Shown here one piece after another: positions 55,166 through 64,000 of a stretch of 64,000 nucleotides of DNA (position 1 is its first letter; every line of letters begins with the position of its first letter). The DNA is from Isoperla grammatica (lineage: Eukaryota > Arthropoda > Insecta > Plecoptera > Perlodidae). The DNA lies in NCBI GenBank assembly GCA_945910005.1, contig CAMDTW010000523.1:1414001-1478000 (forward strand). Direction: 5' to 3'. The notes below the pieces were generated by a model, which did not search any database, had not been told where the DNA came from, and saw only the letters and a list, made by a program, of their open reading frames with translations. A program made the position numbers and the translations under genes.

Positions 55166-56059
55166 AGTCTTTTATGCTAAGTCTTATATGCTGGGTCTTA
55201 TATGCAGGTTCTTATATGCTGAGTCTTATATGCTGGGTCTTATATGCTGGGTCTAACATGCAGGGTCTTATATGCAGGGTCTTATATGCTGGGTCTTATA
55301 TGCTGAGTCTTATATGCTGAGTCTTATATGCTGGGTCTTATATGCTTAGTCTTATATGCTGAGTCTTATATGCTGGGTCTTATATACTGTCTCTAACATG
55401 CTGAGTCTTACATGCAGGGTCTTATATGCAGGTTCTTATATGCTGAGTCTTATATGCTGAGTCTTATGTGCTGGGTCTTATATGCTGAGTCTTATATGCT
55501 GGGTCTTATATGCTGAGTCTTATATGCTGAGTCTTATATGCTGAGTCTTATATGCTGAGTCTTTTATGCTGGGTCTAATATGCTGGGTCTTAAATGCTGG
55601 GTCTAATATGCTGGGTCTTATATGCTGAGTCCTATATGCAGGGTCTTATATGCGGGGTCTTATATGCTGAGTCTTATATGCTAGGTCTTATATGCTGGGT
55701 CTTACATGCAGGGTCTTATATGCAGGGCCTTATATGCTGGGTCTTATATGCTGAGTCTTATATGCTTCGTCTTATATGCTGGGTCTTATATGCAGTCTCT
55801 TACATGCTGAGTCTTACATGCTGGGTCTTATATGAAGGTTCTTATATGCTAAGTCTTATATGCTGAGTCTTATGTGCTAAGTCTTATATGCTGAGTCTTA
55901 TATGCCTAGTCTTATATGCTGGGTCTTATATGCTGGGTCTTTTATGCTGGGTCTTACATGCTGGGTCTTATATGCTGGGTCTTATATGCTGGGTCTTATA
56001 TGCTGAGTCTTATATGCTGAGTCTTATATGCTGAGTCTTATATGCTGAGTCTTATATGC

Positions 56060-58340
56060 TGGGTCTAATACGCTAAGTCTTATATGCAGGGTCTTATATG
56101 CAGAGTTTTATATGCTAAGTCTTATATGCTAAGTCTTAAATGCTGGGTCTTATATGCTGAATCTAATATGCTGGGTCTAATATGCTGGGTCTTATATGCT
56201 GAGTCTTATATGCTGGGTCTAATATGCTGGGTCTTATATGCTGAGTCTTATATGCAGGGTCTTATATGCGGGGTCTTATATGCTTAGTCTTATATGCTGG
56301 GTCTTATATGCTGGGTCTTACATGCAGGGTCTTATATGCAGGGCCTTATATGCTGGGTCTTAAATGCTGAGTCTTATATGCTTCGTCTTATATGATGAGT
56401 CTTATATGCAGTCTCTTACATGCTGAGTCTTACATGCTGGGTCTTATATGAATGTTCTTGCTGAGTCTTATATGCTGAGTCTTATGTGCTAAGTCTTATA
56501 TGCTGAGTCTTATATGCTGGGTCTTATAAGCTGAGTCTTATATGCTGAGTCTTATATGCTGAGTCTTATATTCTGAGTCTTATATGCTGAGTCTTATATG
56601 CTGGGTCTTATATGCTGGGTCTTATATGCAGGTTCTTATATGCTGGGTCTTATATGCTGGGTCTTAAATGCTGGGTCTTATATGCTGGGTCTTATATGCT
56701 GAGTCTTATATGCAGGTTCTTATATGCTGGGTCTTATTTGCTGGGTCTTATAAGCTGGGTCTTATAAGCAGGGTCTTATATGCTGAGTCTTATATGCTGA
56801 GTCTTATATGCTGGGTCTTATATGCTGGGTCTTATATGCTGGGTCTTATATGCAGGGTCTTATATGCTGAGTCTTATATGCTGGGTCTTATATGCTGGGT
56901 CTTATATGCTGTGTCTTATATGCTGAGTCTTATATGCTGGGTCTTATATGCTGGGATTTATATGCTGGGTCTTATATGCAGGGTCTTATATGTTGAGTCT
57001 TATATGCTGGGTCTAATATGCTGGGTCTTATATGCTGGGTCTAATATGCTGGGTCTTATATGCTGAGTCTTATATGCTGAGTCTTATATGTTGGGTCTTA
57101 TATGCTGAGTCTTATATGCTAAGTCTTATATGCTGGGTCTTATATGCTGAGTCTTATATGCAGGTTCTTATATGCTGAGTCTTATATGCTGAGTCTTATA
57201 TGCTGAGTCTTATATGCTGGGTCTAATACGCTAAGTCTTATATGCAGGGTCTTATATGCAGGGTTTTATATGCTAAGTCTTATATGCTAAGTCTTAAATG
57301 CTGGGTCTTATATGCTGAATCTAATATGCTGGGTCTAATATGCTGGGTCTTATATGCTGAGTCTTATATGCTGGGTCTAATATGCTGGGTCTTATATGCT
57401 GAGTCTTATATGCAGGGTCTTATATGCGGGGTCTTATATGCTTAGTCTTATATGCTGGGTCTTATATGCTGGGTCTTACATGCAGGGTCTTATATGCAGG
57501 GCCTTATATGCTGGGTCTTAAATGCTGAGTCTTATATGCTTCGTCTTATATGATGAGTCTTATATGCAGTCTCTTACATGCTGAGTCTTACATGCTGGGT
57601 CTTATATGAATGTTCTTGCTGAGTCTTATATGCTGAGTCTTATGTGCTAAGTCTTATATGCTGAGTCTTATATGCTGGGTCTTATAAGCTGAGTCTTATA
57701 TGCTGAGTCTTATATGCTGAGTCTTATATTCTGAGTCTTATATGCTGAGTCTTATATGCTGGGTCTTATATGCTGGGTCTTATATGCAGGTTCTTATATG
57801 CTGGGTCTTATATGCTGGGTCTTAAATGCTGGGTCTTATATGCTGGGTCTTATATGCTGAGTCTTATATGCAGGTTCTTATATGCTGGGTCTTATATGCT
57901 GGGTCTTATAAGCTGGGTCTTATAAGCAGGGTCTTATATGCTGAGTCTTATATGCTGAGTCTTATATGCTGGGTCTTATATGCTGGGTCTTATATGCTGG
58001 GTCTTATATGCAGGGTCTTATATGCTGAGTCTTATATGCTGGGTCTTATATGCTGGGTCTTATATGCTGTGTCTTATATGCTGAGTCTTATATGCTGGGT
58101 CTTATATGCTGGGATTTATATGCTGGGTCTTATATGCAGGGTCTTATATGTTGAGTCTTATATGCTGGGTCTAATATGCTGGGTCTTATATGCTGGGTCT
58201 AATATGCTGGGTCTTATATGCTGAGTCTTATATGCTGAGTCTTATATGTTGGGTCTTATATGCTGAGTCTTATATGCTAAGTCTTATATGCTGGGTCTTA
58301 TATGCTGAGTCTTATATGCAGGTTCTTATATGCTGAGTCT
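56060..58340 (+). repeat. Tandem duplication of 1,158 bp near the array's right end
   Basis: About 56,060-57,180 and 57,218-58,340 share unit order at a shift of 1,158 bp. Private marks occur in both: the shortened atgttcttgctgagtc junction near 56,452 and 57,610, a gggatttatatgc unit near 56,953 and 58,111, and cttataagc units near 56,750 and 57,908. Few differences separate the copies, so the event looks recent. Confidence 0.85.
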
Positions 58341-58487
58341 TAAATGCAGGTTCTTATATGCATGTTCTTATATGCAGGTTCTTATATGCTGAGTCTTATA
58401 TGCAGGTTCTTATATGCTGGGTCTTATATGCTGAGTCCTTAATGCTGGGTCTTATATGCTGAGTCTAATATGCAGGTTCTTATATGA

Positions 58488-58762
58488 TGCGTACCAGTGC
58501 AAAGCTGTCCCTAGTATTGTTGGGCTTGTAATTAATCCAAAATGGGGCCTGATTTGTCGGTGCATGCTGTTTCTGGTCTCGGAAAGAAAATGCGTTTCTT
58601 GGCGGTGCTGCTCGGAGTACTGCTTATATCAACTTACACGTCTTACTCTGGAGCCAGTGTTCGGAACAATGTACCCGAAAGTGTGATCACTTATTTCGCT
58701 AGTAGGAACTTCACATTTTCTGCGTCAACATGTGCGGGGCTTCGGCCCTTATCGGAGTGTAC
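58488..58762 (+). other. Unique sequence between the two tandem arrays
   Basis: About 275 bp of non-repeated sequence with balanced composition lies between the end of the 14-bp array and the start of the 68-bp array. Its main content is the candidate secreted-protein start described separately. I see no convincing TATA box or other promoter element. Confidence 0.8.
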
Positions 58763-58952
58763 GGGCTCTCGTCACTCCACCATACTTGCGGCCCTCTTTG
58801 CAATCCAAGCGCCTAACAATCTCCTTAGTGTTGCTCTCGTCACTCCACCATACCTGCGCCCCTCTTTGCAATCAAAACGCCTAACAATCTCTCCGATGTG
58901 GCTCTCGCCACTCCGTCATACTTGCGGCCCTCCTTGCAATCAAAGCGCATAA
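58590..58952 (+). CDS. Candidate first exon of a small secreted protein (unrecognised)
   Basis: I do not recognise this protein. An ATG at 58,590 with A at -3 opens a frame starting MRFLAVLLGVLLIS, a textbook signal peptide: one positive residue, a hydrophobic core, then a polar stretch and a likely cleavage after SGA (about residue 22). About 35 residues of ordinary sequence follow, with an Asn-Phe-Thr glycosylation sequon and two cysteines. The frame enters the 68-bp repeat at about 58,763 and runs to a TAA at 58,950-58,952. The repeat-encoded part is probably not protein. More likely a splice donor lies before it, though the GT sites I can see (for example after 58,695) are weak. An in-frame upstream ATG at 58,542 would add 16 residues ahead of the signal and is less likely the start. 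It could also be a gene fragment or chance. Confidence 0.4.
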   Translation: MRFLAVLLGVLLISTYTSYSGASVRNNVPESVITYFASRNFTFSASTCAGLRPLSECTGSRHSTILAALFAIQAPNNLLSVALVTPPYLRPSLQSKRLTISPMWLSPLRHTCGPPCNQSA

Positions 58953-61900
58953 CAATCTCCCCGATGTGGCTCTCGTCACACCGTCATACTTGCGGCCCTC
59001 TTTTCAATCTTAGCGCCTAACAATCTCCCCAATGTGGCTCTCGTCACACCGTCATACTTGCGGCCCTCTTTGCAATACAAGCGTCTCACAATCTCTCCAA
59101 TGTGGCGCTCGTCACTCCCCCATACTTGCGGCCCTCTTTGCAATCCAAGTGCCTTACAATCTCCCCAATATGGCTCTCGCTACTCCGCCATACTTGCGGC
59201 CCTCTTTGCAATCCAAGCGCCTAACAATCCCCCCAAGGTGGCACTTTCACTCCGTCACTCTTCCGGCCCTCTTTGCAATCCAAGCGCCTAACAATCTCTC
59301 CAATGTGGCTCTCGTCACTCCGGCATACTTGCGGCCCTCTTGAATCAGAGCGCCTAACAATCTCCCCAATGTGGCTCTCGCCACTCCGTCATACTTGCGG
59401 CCCTCTTTGCAATCCAAGCGCCTAACAATCTCCCCAAGGTGGCACTTTCACTCCGTCACTCTTGCGGCCCTCTTTGCAATTTAAGCGCCTAACAATCTCC
59501 CCCATGTGGTTCTCGCCACTCCGTCATACTTGCGGCCCTTTTTGCAATCAAAGCGCCTAACAATCTCCCCGATGTGGCTCTCGCCACTCCGTCATACTTG
59601 CGGCCCTCTTTGCAGTCCAAGCGCCTAACAATCTCCCCAATGTGGCTCTCGTCACACCGCCATGCTTGCGGCCCTCTTTGCAATTCAAGCGCCTTACAAT
59701 CTCCTTAGTGTGGCTCTCGTCACTCCGCCATACTTGCGGCCCTCTTTGCAATCCAAAAGCCTTACAATCTCCCCAATGTGGCTCTCGCCACTCCGTCATC
59801 CTTGCGGCCCTCTTTGCAATCCAAGCGCCTAACAATCTCCCCAATGTGGCTCTCGTCACTCCACCTATATTTGCGGCCCTCTGTGCAATCAAAGCGCCTA
59901 ATAATCTCCCCAGTGTTGCTCTCGCCACTCCGTCAAAATTGCGGCCCTCTTTGCAATCCAAGCGCCTAATTATGTACCCAATGTGGCTCTCGTAACACCG
60001 TCATACTTGCGGCCCTCTTTGCCATCCAAGCGCCTAACAATCTCCCCAATGTGGCTCTCGCCACTCCGTCATACTTGCGGCCCTCTTTGCAATCAGAGCG
60101 CCTTACAATCTCCCCGATGTGGCTTTCGCCACTCCGCCATTATTGCGGCCCTCTTTGCAATCCAAGCGCCTAACAATCTCCCCAATATGGCTCTCGTCAC
60201 TCCACCATACTTGCGGCCCTCTTTGCAATCAAAACGCTTAACATTCTCCCCGATGTGGATCTCGCCACTCCGCCATTCTTGCGGCCCTCTTTGCAATCCA
60301 AGCACCTAACAATCTTCCCAATGTGGCTCTCGTCACTGCACCATACTTGCGGCCCTCTTTGCAATCTAAGCGCCTAACAATCTCCCCAGTGTTGCTCTCG
60401 CCACTCCGTCATACTTGCGGCCCTCTTTGCAATCCAAGCGCCTTATAATGTCCCCAATGTGTCTCTCGTCACACCGTCATACTTGCGGCCCTCTTTGCCA
60501 TCCAAGCGCCTTACAATCTCCCCAATATGGCTCTCGCCACTCCGTCATACTTGCGGCCCTTTTTGCAATCAGAGCGCCTTACAATCTTTCCGATGTGGCT
60601 TTCGCCACTCCGCCATTCTTGCGGCCCTCTTTGCAATCCAAGCGCCTTACAATCTCCCCAATATGGCTCTCGTCACTCCACCATACTTGCGGCCCTTTTT
60701 GCAATCAAAACTCCTCATAATCTCCCCAATGTGGCTCTCGTCAAACCTTCATACTTGCGGCCCTCTTTGCAATCCAAGTGCCTAACATATCCCCAATGTA
60801 TCTCTCGTCACTCCGTCATACTTGCGGCCCTCTTTGCAATCCAAGCGCATAACAATCAACCCAATGTGGCTCTCGCCACTCCGTCATTCTTGCGGCCCTC
60901 TTTGCAATCCAAGCGCCTAAAAATCTCCCCAGTGTTGCTCTCGTCACACCGTCATACTTGCGGCCTTCTTTGCAATCAGAGCGCCTAACAATCTCCCCGA
61001 TGTGGCTCTCGCCACTCCGCCATTCTCTCGGCCCTCTTTGCAATCCAAGCGCCTAACAATCTCTTCAATATGGCTCTCGTCACTCCACCATACTTGCGGC
61101 CCTCTTTGCAATCAAAACGCCTAACAATCTCCCTTATGTGGCTCTCGTCACACCGTCATATTTGCGGCCCTCTTTGCAATCCAAGCGCCTAACAATCTCC
61201 CCGATGTGGCTCTCGCCTCTCCGTCATACTTGCGGCCCTCTTTTCAATCCAAGCGCCTAACAATCTGTCATACTTGCGGCCCTCTTTGCAATCAAAGCGC
61301 CTAACAATCTCCCTAGTGTTGCTCTTGCCATTTCGTAAAATTTGCGGCCCTCTTTGCAATCCAAGCGCCTAACAATGTCCCCAATGTTGCTCTCTAATCC
61401 GTCATACTTGCGGCCCTCTTTGCATTCAGAGCGCCTTACAATCTCCCCGATGTGGCTTTCGTCACACCGTCATACTTGCGGCCCTCTTTGCAATACAAGA
61501 GTCTCACAATCTCTCCAATGTGGCTCTCATCAATCCCCCATACTTGCGGCCCTCTTTGCAATCCAAGCGCCTAACAATCTTCCCAATGTGGCTCTCGTCA
61601 CACCGTCATACTTGCGGCCCTCTTTGCAATACAAGCGTCTCACAATCTCTCCAATGTGGCTCTCGTCACTCCGGCATACTTGAGGCCCTCTTGAATCAGA
61701 GCGCATAACAATCTCCCCAATGTGGCTCTCGCCACTCCGTCATACTTGCGGCCCTCTTTGCAATCCAAGCGCCTCACAATCTCCCCAAGGTGGCACTTTC
61801 ACTCCGTCATACTTGCGGCCCTCTTTTCAATCCAAGCGCCTAACAATCTCCCCAATGTGGCTCTCGTCACTTTGTCATACTTGCGGCCCTCTTTGAAATC

Positions 61901-63095
61901 CAAGCGCCTAACAATCTCTCGATCTGGTTCTCGTCACTCCGCCATACTTGCGGCCCTCTTTGCAGTCCAAGCGCCTTACAATCTCCCCAATGTGGCTCTC
62001 GTCACACCGCCATGCTTGCGACCCTCTTTGCAATTCAAGCGCCTAACAATCTCCCCAGTGTGTCTCTCGTCACTCCGCCATACTTGCGGCCCTCTTTGCA
62101 ATCCAAAAGCCTAACAATCTCCCCAATGTGGCTCTCGCCACTCCGTCATCCTTGCGGCCCTCTTTGCAATCCAAGCGCCTAACAAACTCCCCAATGTGGC
62201 TCTCGTCACTCCACCTATATTTGCGGCCCTCTGTGCAATCAAAGCGCCTTACAATCTCCCCAGTGTTGCTCTAACCACTCCGTCAAACTTGCGGCCCTCT
62301 TTGCAATCCAAGCGCCTAATTATGTCCCCAATGTGGCTCTCGTCACACCGTCATACTTGCGGCCCTCTTTGCCATCCAAGCGCCTTACAATCTCCCCAAT
62401 GTGGCTCTCGCCACTCCGTCATACTTGCGGCCCTCTTTGCAATCAGAGCGCCTTACAATCTCCCCGATGTGGCTTTCGCCACTCCACCATTCTTGCGGCC
62501 CTCTTTGCATACCAAGCGCCTAACAATCTCTCCAATGTGGCTCTCGGCCAACCTTCATACTTGCGGCCCTCTTTGCAATCCAAGTGCCTAACATATCCCC
62601 AATGTATCTCTCGTCACTCCGTCATACTTGCGGCCCTCTTTGCAATCCAAGCGCCTAACAATCTCCCCGATGTGGTTCTCGCCACTTTGCCATACTTGCA
62701 GCCCCCTTTGCAATCCAAGCGCCTAACAAACTCCCCAATGTGGCTCTCGTCACTCCGTCATACTTGCGGCCCTCTTTGCAATCCAAGCGCCTAACAATCT
62801 CCCCAGTGTGGCTCTCGTAACTCCACCATACTGGCGGCCCCCTTGGCAATCCAAGCGCCTAACAATCTCCCCAATGTGGCTCTCGTCGCTATGTCATACT
62901 TGCGGCCCTCTTTGCAATCCAAGCGCCTCACAAACTCCCCAATGTGGCTCTCGTCACTCCGTCATACTTGCGGCCCTCTTTGCAATCCAAGCGCCTAACA
63001 ATCTCCCCAGTGTGGCTCTCGTCGCTCCGTCATACTTGCGGCCCTCTTTGCAATCCAAGTGCCAAACAATCTCCCCAATGTGGCTCTCGGCACAC
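58763..63095 (+). repeat. 68-bp tandem repeat array, about 64 copies
   Basis: Head-to-tail copies of a 68-bp unit containing, in order, caatctccccaatgtggctc, tcgtcactccgtcatacttg, cggccctctttgcaatccaa and gcgcctaa. Copies differ at scattered sites (cactcc/cacacc, gtcat/gccat, cctaac/ccttac) and some carry small deletions, for example near 59,340 and 61,260. The unit is unrelated to the 14-bp satellite and is GC-rich by comparison. Because 68 is not a multiple of 3, each frame cycles through three readings. The + strand consensus has one TAA per 204 bp per frame, and the cctaac-to-ccttac variant removes it, producing misleading open frames on both strands. No gene is visible inside. Confidence 0.97.
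59290..62520 (+). repeat. Block duplication within the 68-bp array, about 2,350-bp shift
   Basis: The stretch about 59,290-60,170 recurs at about 61,640-62,520. Matching private variants include a shortened unit ctcttgaatcagagcgc (59,337 and 61,688), gccatgcttgcg (59,660 and 62,010), cacctatatttgcgg (59,862 and 62,212) and ctttgccatccaag (60,017 and 62,367). The offset is 2,350-2,351 bp. A smaller 476-bp (seven-unit) spacing links 60,021 and 60,497. Confidence 0.8.
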
Positions 63096-63239
63096 CGTCA
63101 CTCGTCACACCAGTAGAGTTACTACGTCACCAAGGATTATTGTTGACCTTAAGTTCGACGCTACGACTAACTAGGTACCACCGTTCATCCACAATCGGTA
63201 CCGAAAGTGGAACTTGACAAGAAAATCTTTGAAATTTCG

Positions 63240-63256
63240 GCGACGCCTCACGTCGC
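63240..63256. repeat. CG-rich inverted repeat
   Basis: Perfect 6-bp arms gcgacg and cgtcgc flank a 5-nt loop. A related gcgacgcg occurs 14 bp downstream, and a second hairpin, gacgc-gta-gcgtc, lies at 63,408-63,420. They might belong to the end of a dispersed element, but no element can be defined. Confidence 0.5.
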
Positions 63257-63634
63257 TCACAAAAAACATAGCGACGCGATGATTTTTTTGAAAGTAGACC
63301 ATGTTCATATCTACCTTGAGAAGTAACTTTAAGATTCCCCAATTAAACAATATAGCCGTAAAGAATATAATTCTAAAAAACAGAGTGTCTTTGAGCACGT
63401 CTTTGACGACGCGTAGCGTCTCTTGTTAAATGGTTAATATAATAATGATTAGAGTTTCTCCGTTGGACATTCATACTCTATACATAAAACATGTTAATGC
63501 TTGCCTTGCATTAATGGTTAGCCGAGGAAACATGTTTTAATGTTGGCGTGATGACGAGCTATCTGAATACAACAAGCTATGCCATACATTGAGACCAGTG
63601 TGTTTTCTACCAGTGTAAGCAACGCTACTTCCAT

Positions 63635-63718
63635 CGATTGGCGTGGCGTACGAAGTAACGTTGTAGCTTCGAATACTTGAGGTCTGGGTTTCGAGACCCG
63701 GTACACCCACTCTTTTTT
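63635..63718 (+). ncRNA. tRNA-like fragment, possible SINE remnant
   Basis: The sequence gggtttcgagaccc at 63,686-63,699 resembles the tRNA T-arm and pol III B box (GGTTCGANNCC) with one extra T. It is followed by a T6 run at 63,713-63,718 that could end pol III transcription. A weak A-box-like ggcgtggcgtacg lies about 45 bp upstream. No acceptor stem pairs convincingly, so this is not a functional tRNA gene. A tRNA-derived SINE head or a chance match are both possible. Confidence 0.3.
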
Positions 63719-64000
63719 GCTCCACCATTTTCACGCATTAATATCAATGCATCAACGTGAATGGACACGGTTTATTTTTTACCGGTTAAACGGCTCATTG
63801 TTACCACAAACGATTTACTCTTTCGCGATCACGCGATCAAGATCTATCAAAGGCGATTTTAAAAAGACAATGTGTTGAAACTGAATTTTTAGAGTTAGTT
63901 AAAAAACGGCTTCCTGGATATTCTTGGATGTTTTTTAAATCCAATGAGACCCTCGCTGTCCATAAATCTATCTAGCTTTGGTGTGACAATTACAATAAGA

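Larger units (their letters stand above)
48331..58487 (+). repeat. 14-bp satellite array, segment 3 and right edge
   Basis: The array resumes after element B with tgctgggtcttatatgctgt, continuing the block seen at 4,011. It contains copies of earlier blocks (shift 29,975 from 19,613-21,110 to 49,588-51,090) and two late tandem duplications, then ends at about 58,487. In the last 150 bp the units become more varied (catgttc, gtccttaatgc, tatatgatgc), as is common at satellite edges where recombination no longer homogenises copies. No gene is visible inside. Confidence 0.97.
63096..64000. other. Unique flanking sequence to the window end
   Basis: About 900 bp of mostly AT-rich, non-tandem sequence. 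Open frames here are short, on the - strand, and overlap without any recognisable domain, so none is called. It includes two CG-rich hairpin-forming stretches and a tRNA-like fragment, listed separately. Parts may be an old dispersed repeat. Confidence 0.7.

Noticed and set aside
1..58487. Over a hundred + strand open frames of 60-204 codons with a 14-residue hydrophobic repeat
   Set aside because: They are readings of a stop-free 14-bp consensus, overlap each other in all frames, begin and end where random unit variants create stops, and show no independent coding signal.
1..58487. Telomeric repeat or telomere-specific retrotransposon target
   Set aside because: The unit is not TTAGG/TTAGGG-like, and unique sequence follows on the right. 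The two inserted elements are truncated and differ in orientation.
58763..63095. Open frames of 60-150 codons on both strands in the 68-bp array
   Set aside because: They follow from the repeat unit and end at the regular TAA unless a single variant removes it. The same peptides recur on overlapping frames.
63127..63398. Short - strand open frames of 71-75 codons in the right flank
   Set aside because: Two overlapping frames, no recognisable motif, and CG-rich hairpins underneath.
63635..63718. Functional tRNA gene
   Set aside because: The T-loop has one base too many, and no acceptor, D or anticodon stem can be paired with confidence.
1..64000. A new defence, biosynthetic or regulatory gene system
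   Set aside because: Apart from two retrotransposon proteins and one candidate exon, there are no genes to form one.

Overview
The window reads as eukaryotic, almost certainly metazoan, repeat DNA. It has no bacterial gene organisation. Two insertions encode apurinic-type endonuclease plus reverse transcriptase proteins of animal non-LTR retrotransposons, one with a TAA-repeat tail and one with a poly(A) tail. A candidate first exon with a eukaryotic-style signal peptide lies near the right side. I cannot name the species. An invertebrate, possibly an arthropod, is plausible from the look of the reverse transcriptases, but that is inference.

Layout. Positions 1 to about 58,487 are one continuous satellite array of a 14-bp unit (gggtcttatatgct and variants), running past the left edge. 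It is split only by two retrotransposon insertions: element A on the + strand (25,228-28,002) and element B on the - strand (45,292-48,330). Without them the array is about 52.7 kb, roughly 3,700-3,800 units. It is not uniform. Rare unit variants recur in the same order at fixed distances, showing nested duplications: near-adjacent copies at shifts of 755, 4,352, 1,273, 4,720, 378 and 1,158 bp, and more distant copies at shifts of about 5,961, 10,313, 12,824, 13,090, 14,611 and 29,975 bp.

Both insertions can be resolved to the base, because uninterrupted duplicates of the same array segment remain elsewhere in the window (empty sites at about 41,848/41,849 and 4,010/4,011). Both interrupt the 14-bp unit at the same phase, in opposite orientations. 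Both are 5'-truncated inside the endonuclease domain yet keep long open frames, so they are probably young and certainly later than some array duplications.

From 58,488 to about 58,760 there is unique sequence with a possible start exon of a small secreted protein. From about 58,763 to 63,095 a second, unrelated tandem repeat with a 68-bp unit runs for about 64 copies, again with internal block duplications. The last 0.9 kb is unique AT-rich sequence with short CG-rich hairpins and a tRNA-like promoter fragment, perhaps a SINE remnant.

The many apparent open frames in both arrays are by-products of repeat consensus sequences that lack stop codons on one strand, and are not annotated as genes. 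Apart from the two retrotransposon ORFs and the candidate exon I see no protein gene. I found no metabolic, defence or regulatory gene system. The interest lies in the array architecture and its use as a record of duplication and insertion.
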